Both the position numbers and the translations under genes were made by a program. A DNA stretch of 64,000 nucleotides, taken from NCBI GenBank assembly GCA_951799405.1, contig OX637344.1, forward strand, positions 1,798,001 to 1,862,000. Reading direction: 5' to 3'. Source of the DNA: Agapetus fuscipes (lineage: Eukaryota; Arthropoda; Insecta; Trichoptera; Glossosomatidae). Shown one piece after another: positions 11,745 through 23,116 of this stretch. Position 1 is the stretch's first letter; each line of letters opens with the position of its first letter. The notes beneath the pieces are model-generated. The model saw nothing but the letters and a program-made list of their open reading frames with translations, made no database searches and was not told the origin of the DNA.

Positions 11745-12375
11745 ATATCACTAAATTTTAGAAAATCTAACAGTGGTGAGAAGAAGAATACGACAATGTT
11801 ATGACATCGACGTTAACTTACAAAACACGATTTGGCATACTTGCCATAAAGATGCTCCACAATGACTTTTATATTTACAGTTAGGTACTCTTATAAACTC
11901 ATTGACAAATATAATGTTCAAACCTTTGCTTAATATTATTTAAAGATTACAATCATAATCCATTGTCTGACTGAGTTATTATTCTCGAGTGAACAGAAAA
12001 AAAAACAGATAATTTGCATACGATAACAATAATGAAACCTTTCTAAAAAAAACTCAAATTATTATTTTATGCCATTAACGCCTGACAAAACAAAATGTCA
12101 TTTCTCGACAGAAGATTTGAGATTGTAGATAAAAAATATTATAAATATTCCGTCGGGAATTCTTGGGCCGCACCTCGTTTTTGTTAAATTAAATGATTAA
12201 TCTGTCCAATCACCATTGTTATAAAATGACGCATTAAAAAATAAATCTTATTTTTAAATGGAATAAAACTGTGCAATAATTTAAGACCCAATTGTATTTT
12301 TTTTCAACATTCTTTGTTTACAATAAAAAATAATTTTAAGAAAAATTCCGTAATATATTTATTCAGATTCAGTTT
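11745..12375. other. AT-rich stretch without a recognised feature
   Basis: Low-complexity A/T tracts and no coding or repeat signal that I can support. Confidence 0.45.
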
Positions 12376-12382
12376 ATACATA

Positions 12383-12900
12383 GTCGATCTGTAGTCTTGT
12401 GGTTCACTTTGGCCTCGTGATCAGAAGGTTGAGGGTTCGATTCTCGGCGGAACACAAAAAATATTTAATTTTTCAAATGTGCTCTTCGCTTGGTTGAAAA
12501 ATTAATCTGCCTTTACCAAAAACTGGTCACCATAAGTTCTAAATCTAAGCTGCAAAGATATATATCATTTAAGATTAATAATAAACGCATTCCCACAAGC
12601 AGATGTGTATAAGTTCGCGCAAACACATGCCGCATGTGGACCTACAATATAAAAACCCAATCTCAAATGAATACGAGCCCTGCAACTCTTGCCGACTTTT
12701 AGGAAACAAGGGTGACATAGGCTAAGCGAACCTTTTTTTTACAGTATGGGTGGTCAGTTTCATACCAACCTATAAGTCAAGGAATAAGTTCATCCAGCTT
12801 TATATCAACTGGCGCTTTCTTCAGCGACGTCCAAGCTCGTAGAGTGATCTTGAGGTGTGATTCACGCAAAACAGCGCTCACCTAATAAAACATCCTAATA
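12383..12900 (+). repeat. SINE-B copy split by a nested repeat C
   Basis: The head and body (12,383-12,540) stop at ATAAGTTC. The SINE resumes at 12,787 with ATAAGTTCATCCAGC and ends in AACATCCTAATATTATAAG. The repeated ATAAGTTC is an 8-bp target duplication around the inserted element. Confidence 0.75.
12541..12786 (-). mobile_element. Repeat C copy with target duplication
   Basis: It is a complete minus-strand copy, from TCTAAATCTAAGCTGCAAAG to ACCTATAAGTCAAGGA. The flanking ATAAGTTC duplication shows that repeat C moves as a discrete unit. Its A+T pentamer tail favours retrotransposition. Confidence 0.75.
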
Positions 12901-12904
12901 TTAT

Positions 12905-13538
12905 AAGTATTATTTTAAATTGGCCAATTATTACAGTAGTTACAGTTACAGTTACATTATTATTACTATTAATGTCCACCTCCGATTTGTTAAATTTAAA
13001 ATAGAAAACAATTATACCTTATTGTCTTCGAGCTCAATACCTCTGAACTTTCAAATGGTTATATTTCACCATTGAGCCATCGACCGTTGAAAATTAAATT
13101 ATTTCAAAAGCAATTGAATTTAATCTAGATGTTAAACCTTGTATTCAAATGAGTTGAAAAAACTTTGGACACGGATTCGAACCCAAAATATACAACATTT
13201 CGTTTACACTCAATCTTAGAGTTTTACAACAAATGTACAACGCTCAAGAGAGGCACTGCTTTAGTTATAATACGATTTTTGGTTAATTTTGGTTTCCGAT
13301 TTTTTTTACTTGGGGTAAGGGTCATATTTTGGGACGCTCCTAGTATGGTCATCACGACCGTAGGAAATCTTTACAAGACAATTCCAAACATCAAAAATAA
13401 TAATATAAATCTTTGTTAATTGTTTTTCAAACCTCGTGACCTTTTACGGATCAGTGTGCAGCGTGCTTTACATATCTTAATGCTGGTTCGATGTTTATTT
13501 ATTTCAAGTCATTTATAATATTAGGTGTATCATCTAGA
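12905..13538. other. AT-rich stretch with two tRNA-like scraps
   Basis: The segment near 13,060-13,088 reads on the minus strand as a SINE-A-like CGGTCGATGGCTCAATGG. The one near 13,165 contains a B-box-like GATTCGAACCC. Nothing else recognised. Confidence 0.4.
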
Positions 13539-13540
13539 AA

Positions 13541-13870
13541 GTACGGTCGATAGCTCACTTGGTAGAGTGCTTGCATTCTATGCCGTGAGCTCGGGTTCGA
13601 ATCCCACCGAAGGTGTCAGACATGATTTCCCGTTTCGGTGTTTATTTCAAACTCCAAAATAAAATACCGTCAAGGTTTACTTAGACTTCAAAAGAAAGGA
13701 GTAGGTACCAGCCCCCTTGGGAGCTGGAAAACCACCACTTCAACTGAAGGGGCTGGTGTAAGGCCAGCCCCCTCATAAGGTAAAAATTAATAGGCTCCAC
13801 TAGCCACATGCAAAACCCTTCGGGGATAACGCGGCAAGAAGTTACACTGTGAATGTGTAGATTAATTGCG
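13541..13870 (+). repeat. SINE-A copy, near full length
   Basis: Head ACGGTCGATAGCTCACTTGG and B box GGGTTCGAATCCCACC, then CATGATTTCCCGTTTCGG and a 3' end of GCGGCAAGAAGTTACACTG. Confidence 0.8.
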
Positions 13871-14411
13871 TTATCTTTAAAGGAGCACTAAAGACGCATC
13901 TCTAAAAAATATCTTAACCGTGATCAGAGAGGGCCCTTGAGGTGTGACACACCAAAAAAAACCGTGCTCTTTAATTATGTGTACCTTCAAAATAAATAAT
14001 TCTTGTGTATATAGATAGGATCCTTCATATTATAATTTAATGCTTATAATCTGTAGATATGAATATATTAAAAATTCTCAAGAGTCATATTGCGCCACAA
14101 AAGCAATAAAAGCATATTTCAATGCTGAGTCCAATAAAACATCGATTCTTCCTTGTGATCGATGATTCTGGTCGAAATTAACATAAATCAATAAGAGTTA
14201 TCAATCAATTTTGAGCCTTAAATGTTATTGAAATAAAAACTGTTATCCCGTGATGCCCACACCGATGATGATGGACTTCTTTTTTATCTTTTGTCAGCCA
14301 TCTTGAAAAATAAATAAATTTAAATGGAACGTTCCAAATAAATTGATTAAAGATATCTGGTGTTTATTTTTTGAATTTATAATTTGATTAATGCTTGCGT
14401 ATTTATGTATA

Positions 14412-14683
14412 CTCAACTAAGCTACACATATATTGTAACTACTTGCTGTTTTCTCCCTTAAGGCGAGTTAAACCTATTTATTTTTAAGTTATGGGGGCCG
14501 GCCTTATGCCAACCACTTCAGTTGGAGCTCCCAGCTCCCGAGGGGGCTGGTACTAATTTCTGGTGAAGGCTGAGTAATCATGCCAATATTTTTATTTTGG
14601 ATTTTGAAATACACAACGAAACGGGAAAGCATTCCCAACATCCTCGGTGAGAGCACTCTACAAACTAATCTATCGATTGGACA
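14412..14683 (-). repeat. SINE-A copy
   Basis: A minus-strand copy with a deleted B-box region. The head ends at GTCCAATCGATAGATTAG. It is more diverged than the copies at 5.5 and 11.4 kb. Confidence 0.7.
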
Positions 14684-15159
14684 ATTTTATTATTTATTAA
14701 CAGTAACTTTTTATAAAAAGCATACGTTTATTTTCACAGTTTATTTGAGTTAAATGGGCTTTAAGTTAAACTTTAAATTTTAATATAACTTTGCAACTTA
14801 GATAATAAATTATAGATTAAAGATAGTGTAACGAACAGCAAGCGACAGCAAAGACATCGAAAACCTCACCTTGAGAATGCTTTCCGCTCGTGAAAGCGAA
14901 ACGTCGACAGATAAAAAATCTGCAAATGAAAAATTGCCTTAGGTACTTTAAAAAATAGAAAAAACAAGTTGTAATAAAAATATTGCTGCAACCTGTATTT
15001 TGTGTTTAATTCTGTAATTTCATAAATTTTGCAACATTAGGATGTCCTTTAAAATTGCAAGAATAAACTGCATGCAAATGTTCTTTGTTATCCAGTGGCG
15101 GAACAAATTTACAACACCAATTAGTCGCATTAACATTTATATTGTTGCAAAATTTCCCC

Positions 15160-15385
15160 TTGTACCTACTTGTTTGTCTTATGGCCATCAGATTTCATTT
15201 CAAACGAGCGAAATTTGCATGTGTACTGGAACAATGTGTCTCATAAAAACTGTGATTTTTAAAATACTACAAAAAAACTCTCACATTATCGTGTTTTACG
15301 TTTTTTTAATGTGATTCTTAAGACAATTTCATAGACTGGTCATCTTTGTATCAAATGGTAGATAAGCCAAACAAGCACAGGGGGG
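15160..15385 (+). mobile_element. Element D copy (TIR-flanked MITE)
   Basis: It starts ACTTGTTTGTCTTATGGCC and ends GGTAGATAAGCCAAACAAGC, which are near inverse copies. Internal landmarks shared by all copies are GTGTACTGGA, CACATTATCGTGTTTTACG and GTGATTCTTAAGACAATTTC. There is no coding capacity. Confidence 0.7.
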
Positions 15386-15549
15386 ACGATTTATCGGGAG
15401 GCGCTTACATAATATGATTTCCCGCGCATTTGCATTTTCTTGGGCTTCCTCCTCCCCGCCCTCCCATGCGGCCATTACCGCCAAATATTTCATGCTAATC
15501 GGTACGCCCTATGCTAACTTACCAGTAGCGTAACTTCTCTTAAACATAT

Positions 15550-15796
15550 CGTACGTTTAATAATAAAGAGCAATAACTCAAAAAACATGAATGTTGGGAA
15601 ATCACGTTTGAAGTTCAGACATCCAGTACAACTTGTATGGGATGAAAAAGGCGGCCGATGTTTTATCTTTGTCATATTTGTCCAAATTGAACGGCTGTCG
15701 CATTCTACCTATTCTTCTTGCATTTTTCTTGCGTTTTCTTACAAAATCTCGATTTTCCCAATTTTCGAGTTATTTCTCTTTATTATTAAACGTGCG
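15550..15796. mobile_element. 247-bp non-autonomous relative of the Sola-like transposon
   Basis: It starts CGTACGTTTAATAATAAAG and ends with the inverse TTATTATTAAACGTGCG, flanked by ATAT on both sides (15,546-15,549 and 15,797-15,800). Just inside the left end, CATGAATGTTGGGAAATCACG matches the subterminal DNA inside the right end of the 4.36-kb element at 39,327-43,684 (there ATCATGATTGTTGGG on the minus strand). It has no transposase, so it would have to be mobilised in trans. Confidence 0.75.
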
Positions 15797-16049
15797 ATAT
15801 TTCCACCTTAAGCCTTAAGGTAAGACTGAATAAGTTATTGAAAAGAAACGTGGATTAAACATTTTACTTTGTGTAACTTTTTATAGTAAGTGAACTATGT
15901 AATTATAAGGAAATACTCAGGAAAAAGTTATAACTTACAGGATTTTCACACTTTTTTAGTGTTTTCACTCGTAGAAAATAGGAAATAGGCGCATTTATCT
16001 GAGAAGTCCACGTTAGCTGAATATGCTACTTTTCAGTTTTACTTAAAAA

Positions 16050-16436
16050 AAAACGCAACTAAGCTACACATATAGTGTAACTTCTTGCCTGCTTTATCCC
16101 CGAAGGGGTCGCATGTGGCGCTTCGGGACCTATTTATTTTTACAGGTAAGGGGGCCGGCCTCACACCAACCACTTTCAGTTGAAGTGGGGGTTTCCCAGC
16201 TCCCGGGAGGAAGGGCTGGTTCTCATTTATTGTGAAGGCTGAGTAAACCTTTGAGATCGAACCCTTGCTCTCGGCATGGAATGCAAGCATTCTGCCAATT
16301 GAGCTATCGACCTTTTTACGAGCTTGATCGTCGTCGCTACAAAGCGCCAATTCTCAAACAAAACCCAGTTGCTGTACCTAAGGCTGGATGGACCTTTGGT
16401 GACTGGTCATTGATAAAGGTTTTATGAATTATATAT
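16050..16436 (-). mobile_element. Heterodimeric SINE B-A, minus strand
   Basis: Read on the minus strand, a truncated SINE-B body runs through the GCGACGACGATCAAGCTCG junction into a SINE-A head (AGGTCGATAGCTCAATTGG) at about 16,312. The SINE-A part has the same B-box-to-TTTACTCAGCC deletion as the dimers at 8079 and 21,067. Confidence 0.75.
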
Positions 16437-16504
16437 AATACTTTTCAGGTGTCGAAATGTATTTGTGAAGCTTTGTGATACCCTTTTAGTTTTTACTTTT
16501 ACCT

Positions 16505-16692
16505 TTTTAGTTATTAGTTGCTGTGAGGCTAAATAGACATTTGATGAGTGGCCTTTGGTAGAGATATATGAATATTTCAATACAGCGATGAGCGTATTTG
16601 AAAATATGCATAAATGGTCTGTTTTTTGTGCTCCACGGAGATTCGCACTCATAACGTTCCATTTATGAGTCCGAAGCGTTACCACTAGACAT
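16505..16692 (-). repeat. SINE-B fragment cut by an LTR
   Basis: The body and B-box region are present. The head is interrupted after ATGTCTAGTGG (minus strand) where an LTR-like sequence begins at 16,693. Confidence 0.6.
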
Positions 16693-16945
16693 TGTAACGA
16701 GATGGATTTGTTTGTTTGGTAAAATGGAACATGAGATTTGAATTTGAATGAAAAGGAAAACAAAAGAATGCAGAAAGGAGAGCTTGCCTGGCGTGAGAGC
16801 CACAAGCATGTGAATTTTGTTATAATTAATATTGTGCTGTGGTTTATTGTGTATACATTGTGAAAGGAATAAAAGTAAACATATAAAAAGTGGCTGTTAT
16901 ATTATTAATTGTTTCAATCAGCAGGACAGAGGAAAAACCCTCACA
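16693..16945 (+). mobile_element. Possible 5' LTR of a degraded retrotransposon
   Basis: A 253-bp block begins TGTAACGAG and ends CCTCACA, giving TGT...ACA termini. It contains AATAAAAG and a TATAAAAAG stretch. A priming-site-like sequence lies 3 nt downstream. I find no second LTR copy or gag/pol frame in the window, so this is a truncated remnant at best. Confidence 0.5.
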
Positions 16946-16948
16946 TTT

Positions 16949-16960
16949 TGGCGCCCAACG
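16949..16960 (+). promoter_or_regulatory. Primer-binding site, lysine-tRNA type
   Basis: TGGCGCCCAACG is the classical complement of a lysine tRNA 3' end, used for minus-strand priming by many retroelements. Its place directly after an LTR-like block is what makes the LTR call credible. Confidence 0.55.
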
Positions 16961-17830
16961 TAAAAGAAAAATCTGTAAATGAAATTCCTATGAAGAAAAT
17001 TTTTCCCAAACAAAAACAAATGACAGTCGATTTCAACAAATGACATTGAAAACAATACAATTTATGAAATAATTAAAATTGGACAGATTTATGGTTGTGA
17101 AAGCATCAACACGTTTAAAAGCTATTGAAGGCATCAACTTATACAATTTATAACAAGAAATTGGACCAGAACCAAGGTAGCCATTTGCACAGGCGAGAGC
17201 GGAGGAGACTCCTGGATGCAGCCAAGGTATGAAGAAAAAAATAAAATTGAAGTGGTGAAATTAAGTTACTGCTTTGCATTTCAGAATTAACAAAACCTAG
17301 ATAGATCATAACTTATGGTACAGTCTAACAAAGCGAACCACAATATTCCCAACTCCTTTGCTCATAAGACACATCCTATTAAAACCCAACCCTAGTATAC
17401 TTACACCCTTATTCACAGTCGGAGCTGTGAGAACTCAGAACACTATGCGTTTACTCCGATCATCTGATTTGATGTCGATAGATTTCATCATCCAAATGTA
17501 AAATTATTCTTTTTTTCGATTAAGCTACGAATATAAATCTGAAAATTCAACGTAAGAATCTGTAAACAAATCGTGCGCTTGTAAATGCTTAAAGTAAATT
17601 TGAAATTGAATTAAGTAGAACAATTAATCATCTGTGTTATTTCCTTTCATATGGGTAGCAATATGAAATAAAAGTTCATGCCTCGTAAGAGTACCTACTT
17701 CTTGCTTTAATTTTCTGTCTTTTAAACGCAATTTAAAATTGCTCACACTTAAATATTTCTCACTCCAGTACGTATTTTTAATTAATGACTGATTCATCCT
17801 GTCGACATTTTGGTTGAGGGAATGTTTAAA
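16961..17830. other. Retroelement leader remnant and AT-rich DNA
   Basis: The first 270 bases may be the untranslated leader of the element above, since they are AT-rich and A-rich on the plus strand. Nothing recognisable follows to 17,830. Confidence 0.35.
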
Positions 17831-17834
17831 TTCC

Positions 17835-18272
17835 AAGCCGGCAGTTCTAATTCAATTCCCTGCGAGGGTTTCAGAACTGATGCTTACTTAGTTTTCACAC
17901 GAAATGAGAACCAGCCTCCTCGGGATCTGGATAACATCCTCTAAAAGTTCCACTTACCTCATGCACGCAAACACGGAACTAAGCTGCTCATATAGAGTAA
18001 CATTTTGCCGCGTTATCTCTGAAGGGTTTCGCATGTGGCGAGTGGAAACTATTTATTTTAACAAAAAAGGGGCCGGCCTTACGCCAACCACTTCAGTTGA
18101 AGTGGGGGCTTCGTACTTATTTCTTGTGAACGCTGAGTAAACCTTGTTGGTATTTTATTTTAGGGTTTGAAATCAACATTGAAGCGGGAAATCATTTTTG
18201 ACACCCTCGGTGGGATTCGAACCCGAGTTCACGGTATAGAACGCTTTCTACCAACTGAACTATTGACCGCGA
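17835..18272. repeat. Inverted pair of SINE-A copies
   Basis: A plus-strand, internally deleted SINE-A (17,835-17,960) is followed within about 10 bp by a minus-strand copy (17,966-18,272) whose head reads CGGTCAATAGTTCAGTTGG. Together they can fold back on themselves. Confidence 0.65.
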
Positions 18273-18274
18273 CT

Positions 18275-18735
18275 CTTACAAAAGATACACTATAATATGT
18301 GAAAACGTGCTCTCCATGTCAACGTTTATTTGATACTGAATTCCGAACTTAAATTTGGTTATCTGCAAGAACTAGCTTTTTTTTTATTTAATCCAGCTTA
18401 GCATTACTTATTATAGTGTTGTCTATGAATAGGGGTGTTCTAGTTCTCAGTGAGCTATGATATTATGCAGAGTCGTCCCGGCGAGTCCTCGGACCGGCTT
18501 TCTAGTCAAACACAGTGCGGTAGCAGGAAATTAGTCGGAGGCTATTAGCATAATTGCTATCTGCGCGGCCAGTGGCGTGGAAGGAGACAGGAACTGGGGG
18601 GGGGGCTAGAGAACTTTATGGGGAGGGTGAAATATGTGAAATGAATATGAATGTACAGAAATGAAATGTACAATACTCGTATGAAATAATAATTATTTTG
18701 AATAATGCTCAAAAAAAAAAACAAAAACAATTTTA
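18275..18735. other. Stretch without a recognised feature
   Basis: It includes a GC-richer block at about 18,470-18,600 that is unlike the repeats here and has no frame I can assign. A weak repeat C fragment lies just after, at 18,740-18,850. Confidence 0.4.
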
Positions 18736-18879
18736 GCGTTTGGATTCACTTTTGCCAATTCATTCCGTATTCAGAGAAAGGCGGCTGGAGTAACAAGATT
18801 TGCGTTATTATGAAGTTTAGTTTATCTTGTAAGTACACATGCAGCATGTTTGAGCAGCATTTTTGCATGAAGTACAAAT

Positions 18880-19130
18880 GATTTGCCGTTTCGGTGCTTA
18901 TTTTTAACACCAAAATAAAACATCGGCAAAGTTTTACTCAGCCTTCACAATAAATGAGTACTAGCCCTCTTGAGAGCTGGGAAACCCCCACTTCAACTGA
19001 AGTGGTAGGCGTAAGATCTGCCCCCTTACCTGTAAAATAAAAAGGTTACACTTGCCACATGCAAAACCTTTCGAAGATAACGTGGCAAGAAGTTACACTA
19101 CATATTTAGTTTAGTTTCCTTTTTTGCGTT
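18880..19130 (+). repeat. SINE-A copy, head missing
   Basis: It begins at GATTTGCCGTTTCGGTG and runs to GTGGCAAGAAGTTACACTAC, so it is a 5'-truncated copy. Confidence 0.7.
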
Positions 19131-19134
19131 TTTA

Positions 19135-19795
19135 GGCACAGATTAAATTTAATCTTTGAAGTCAGTCCTGTAACAGAATAAAATAAAGAGTTTTGGTATA
19201 TTTGTAAATGTGTTAAATGAATCCAAGCTCCTGCGCACTGCTGGAAACAGAAAATAGAAAAAAAAATACTTTTAGCTCCTAATCAAAAACAAATACCTTC
19301 ATAAAATTAAAAAATACACAGTAGTAACTTTATTTTTCGGGGAGAGGTGCAAAACGCCACGCCAGAATAGCCTTAACCAAGTTAACAACTCGGAGTTAAC
19401 TCAACTAGGCATTATCTTTATCGAGTTAACTTTTAAGATATAACAGCCTTCGTGGATTAACGCAAAGTTATTTAAGCGGAACCATCCAGAAAGTTAACTA
19501 AACGTGAGGCAGTTCATAGAGCTTGAAAGCCCCCTACGCTTCGGTACGAAAGCTCATTAATGCAGTTTCCGGAGGAGCTTTGTTTCTGAATTTTAATTAA
19601 TGAAATTAAGTTCCTCGCAGCTTTTGTTTTCGAGTTTTTGAGACTTTATTACCTTAATGAAGAAGCTTTACTTTTTTAAAGTACGTTAATTTGAAAGCTC
19701 AAGGAATTGCGAAACAATAAAGATAATTTTAGAAAAAGCTTTTGAAAAAATAGATTTATGAATTTGTATAAAACAGTTTCAAGCAATAAATTGCC
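19135..19795. other. Stretch without a recognised feature
   Basis: A cluster of GTTAAC-containing motifs at 19,375-19,500 is the only visible pattern. Confidence 0.4.
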
Positions 19796-19799
19796 CCCC

Positions 19800-19925
19800 C
19801 TTACTTTTTCTCCTTCTTCCTCAGCCTTTTTCAGTCCACTCCTGGGAGTAGGCCTCCTCCAATCCTCTCCATTCCTGTCTATTCTCTGCCTGCACTTCTC
19901 TTGATGTCGTCTAGCCACCTCAGTT
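19800..19925 (-). pseudogene. LINE C-terminal scrap
   Basis: The minus strand encodes a stretch resembling the WLDDIKRSAG-WxR-DR ending of many RTE/Proto2-like RT frames, broken by frameshifts. A related scrap lies near 31,185, and a similar DRDAWKDMG-like piece lies at 21,580-21,650 (+). Confidence 0.5.
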
Positions 19926-20014
19926 GTTCAACTTTTATTTTATTTCTATTTTAACTGAAATTTGACCTCAACATTAAAAATAATTTAAAAATTATCGATG
20001 ATTTTGTTTATCCA

Positions 20015-20245
20015 TAATCTAAGTTGAAAATACATATAACATTTAAAATTTATATTGAATACATTCCCACAAGCAGACACGAAGAAGTTCGCGCCTACAT
20101 ATACCGCATGTGAACTACAGTATAAAACCCAATCTCAAAGGAACATAAACCCTGCAACTCTTGCCAATCTTCCCTGAAACAGGGGTGATATTGGTAAAGT
20201 GAACCATGTTTTACAGTATTGGTGGTTAGCCTAATACTTACCTAT
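20015..20245 (-). repeat. Repeat C copy
   Basis: It runs from ATAATCTAAGTTG to ACCTATAAGTCAA with the usual core motifs (ATACCGCATGTGAACTAC, TTCCCTGAAACAGGGGTG). Confidence 0.75.
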
Positions 20246-20249
20246 AAGT

Positions 20250-20905
20250 CAAAAAACCCTATCTTGTATTTAAAAAAAAAGTTCATTTGAAGTACATCTG
20301 TACAACTTTTTTTTTTATTCTTTAAAAAATACAATTAAGATTAATTGCACATTTCTTTTAACGCTTTAATTCATCATAAAACCCACCCTTAAGACAGTAA
20401 TAATACGTATCAAATATCTGTTTCGTCATCCCCATAAATCCATTTGACATTTCACCCCTTCATTATTAGATTATCCACCCCCACTGTCCATTCATTAAAC
20501 CATTAACACTGGATTACAAAATCTCTCAGCCTTCAGTTAAATAAACGACGCCGGCTTTTCATTTTTCCGGCCGGGGAGGGTTTTAATTAACTGTACCGGA
20601 AATGCGATCTCGCCGGAAATAGCTAAAGGGTTCTGCACTGCGTACAACTCCAATTTTCGTCACTGCTCGAATTTTTACTCTTTTAATTATTAATATAATC
20701 CTTCATTGGTTTTGTTCTTGAATCTACAGTTAAATATTTTGTTTGTTTAACGATTTTTTTTTCAAAATCGTGTATTTTTTCAATGAAAGAAAATGTATTT
20801 ACAATTTAATTTATATTACACATAACTGTTAACTTATTTTTCATACAGCTTCTCTGATACTCTATACTGTAGAGTTTTTATCATAGCAATCAGCAAAAAA
20901 TCTAA
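20250..20905. other. AT-rich stretch without a recognised feature
   Basis: A short GC-rich inverted motif (CCGGC...GCCGG) near 20,550-20,575 is the only visible structure. Confidence 0.4.
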
Positions 20906-21066
20906 TGCCAAAGTTAGAACTGGAACGTGAGACGGTGGTTTATCATATGAAAGAATCCAGACAAGCTATTGTAAGCTCTCAACCCTTCTCCAGGGTTTTT
21001 ATAAGAAACAGATTTTGCATGAAATATGAAAGCAATAAGGAAGCAAACATATTTTGTGTTTTCGTG

Positions 21067-21562
21067 GCCCGGTCCGTAGTTTAGTGGTAACACTTCGGAC
21101 TCTGAATGGGAAGGTTGTGGGTTCGATTCCCGGCGGAGCACAAAAAATATACTATTTATATTTTTAAATATGCACTTTGCTGGGTTACAAAATTCATTAA
21201 CCTTTACCATTTTCCAGTCACCAATGGTCCATCCAGCCTTACAGCAACTGGGTCTTGCTTAAGAATTGGCGCTTTGTAGCGACGACGACGAACAAGCTCG
21301 TAAAAAGGTAGATAGCTCAATTGGCAGAATGCTTGCATTCCATGCCGAGAGCAAGGGTTCGATCTCAAGGATTACTCAGCCTTCACAAGAAATGAGAACC
21401 AGCCCCCCGGGAGCTAAGAAACCCCCATTTCAACAGAAAGTGGTAGGTGTGAGGCCGGCTCCCTTACCCGTAAAAATAAATAGGTCCCGAAGCGCCACAT
21501 GCGACCCCCTTGGAGATAACGCAGGCAAGAAGTTACACTATATGTGTAGCTTAGTTGCGTTT
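21067..21562 (+). mobile_element. Heterodimeric SINE B-A, plus strand
   Basis: SINE-B head CCGGTCCGTAGTTTAGTGG and its full body pass through GCGACGACGACGAACAAGC into AGGTAGATAGCTCAATTGG (SINE-A head) at about 21,302. The SINE-A part then has the shared internal deletion and ends TTAGTTGCG followed by T residues. By eye it is very similar to the dimer at 8079. Confidence 0.8.
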
Positions 21563-22009
21563 TTTTAGATGCACAAGGCCCAGGATAGAGATGCCTGGAA
21601 AGATATGGGGGAGGTCTATGTTCAGCAGTGGACGAGTATGACTGAGTAAGTGAGAAAGTAAATATTAAAATCGAATCATTAACAAAAAACAAAACTTTAT
21701 TTGTATTCTGATAGTTGTGGAGAGAATGGTATACTAAATACAGAGAAGGAAACAGTGGGTATTATTTATACACCAATAAGTTAAACGTCTAATATTTTAG
21801 CATAATCGTTGTTATACTCGCGGCATAATAGACAGGGTGGGGGTTAATGGGAATACCGGCTGATAGAGGAAATAGAGAGGAAATTAACACGACCCGGTAT
21901 GCATTATGCCGGGATATTAACTGCTCAATACCGGGGGATGGGGAGGGCATAAGTTTCTGGAATGTTCTGCATTTCAAAATAATAATTACCAGAACCGAAT
22001 CAAAAAACT

Positions 22010-22165
22010 TAATGGGTGAGATTGCAAAAGAATGGTACCTGCAGAGTGAGAATAAGAGAAGAGTATGTATTAAGGACGTGATGAATTTTGAAGAGATGAA
22101 AGAGATATGCAAGGACAGAAAAGAGTGGAAACGCATCTGCGGAGGTCGTAGAAAACATTACAGTT
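22010..22165 (+). pseudogene. RTE-like LINE C-terminal fragment
   Basis: An open stretch with NKRRVCIKDVM and KEICKDRKEWKRIC corresponds to the last part of the RTE-type RT frame seen better preserved at 36,977. The upstream sequence (21,790-21,960), with repeated CCGGTAT/ATACCGG motifs, is unassigned. Confidence 0.65.
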
Positions 22166-22284
22166 CAGAGCATTCTATACAACTTAATCTCTTAAAATCT
22201 GAACATCAGATACCTATTCAACTTAGAAACAATTACAAAAGAAATTGAAAATATCGTGCGACTCACCCACGACTACCCAAATCT

Positions 22285-22405
22285 AGAATAAACATACGCC
22301 GTGCAACTTTTTCCGACCTTCCCTGACACAGTTAGTTGAAATGGAAAGGTAACAATTTTTTACAGTATGGGTGGTCGGTGTTATACCAAGCCATAAGTCA
22401 CGGAC
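22285..22405 (-). repeat. Repeat C fragment
   Basis: The 5' half of a minus-strand copy, from AAACATACGCCGTGC to GCCATAAGTCACGGA. Confidence 0.65.
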
Positions 22406-22516
22406 TACAAATAATATTACTTTTCAGTGTTTCGAATACCTATCTATCATTTTTTTCTCGGCAGGCAATCGTCACATATTTATGGGACTATGGTTCTTGA
22501 CAACCAATATCAAAAT

Positions 22517-22612
22517 AATTATTTAAAAAAATTAAATGGAAACAAAGTTTTAATTCACCTATTTAAATAAATGAATTAAAACTTTGTTTCCATTTAATTT
22601 TTTTAAATAATT
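22517..22612. repeat. Perfect 41-bp inverted repeat with 14-nt loop
   Basis: Arms 22,517-22,557 and 22,572-22,612 are exact reverse complements by my reading (core TTAAATGGAAACAAAG and its inverse). The loop is CCTATTTAAATAAA. It has no resemblance to the other families here. Confidence 0.85.
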
Positions 22613-22619
22613 CAAAATG

Positions 22620-23110
22620 GACTTTCAGTGTGTTAATAAATCCACCCTAAAAAATATAATATCAAAATATTTTTTCTCCTCTTACCTAGTATAATATCCC
22701 AGCCGTGTGACGCCACATTTTTATATGGTGTACTATGTGTCGAGTCAATTATTTTTTTAGTACAAAAGACACAATTAAATTTAATCATCATTGTGTGTAT
22801 GTGCGTTTGTAATTGCGTACTGCAGTAACGGCAGTAACAAATAATTACTTGAAATTTGTTTTCTTTACAATATTTGAACACAAAACCTCTGTCGAGTAAT
22901 TATTTTATGCTTTTCACCACAGTATCCTGCCCGGCCAGTCAATTGCCCAAAAAAATACAATCTTCCACGATGATTGCTTCCAAAGCCACTAATTGCCCGC
23001 TTCCCCTAACCGTAAAAATAATCATGTTTTTAATATCGATTCGGCCGTTGAATGTAATGTTTTGTGTTGTGATTATCAGTAAAATAATCGTCTTCTTCTT
23101 CTTCTTCTTA
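22620..23110. other. Stretch without a recognised gene
   Basis: No homology recognised. A TTC/TCT microsatellite lies at 23,090-23,110. Confidence 0.4.
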
Positions 23111-23116
23111 ATCTTT

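Noticed and set aside
22021..22248. A new 133-codon gene at 21.85-22.25 kb
   Set aside because: Its second half is the RTE C-terminus. The first half is non-coding-like sequence that happens to be open.
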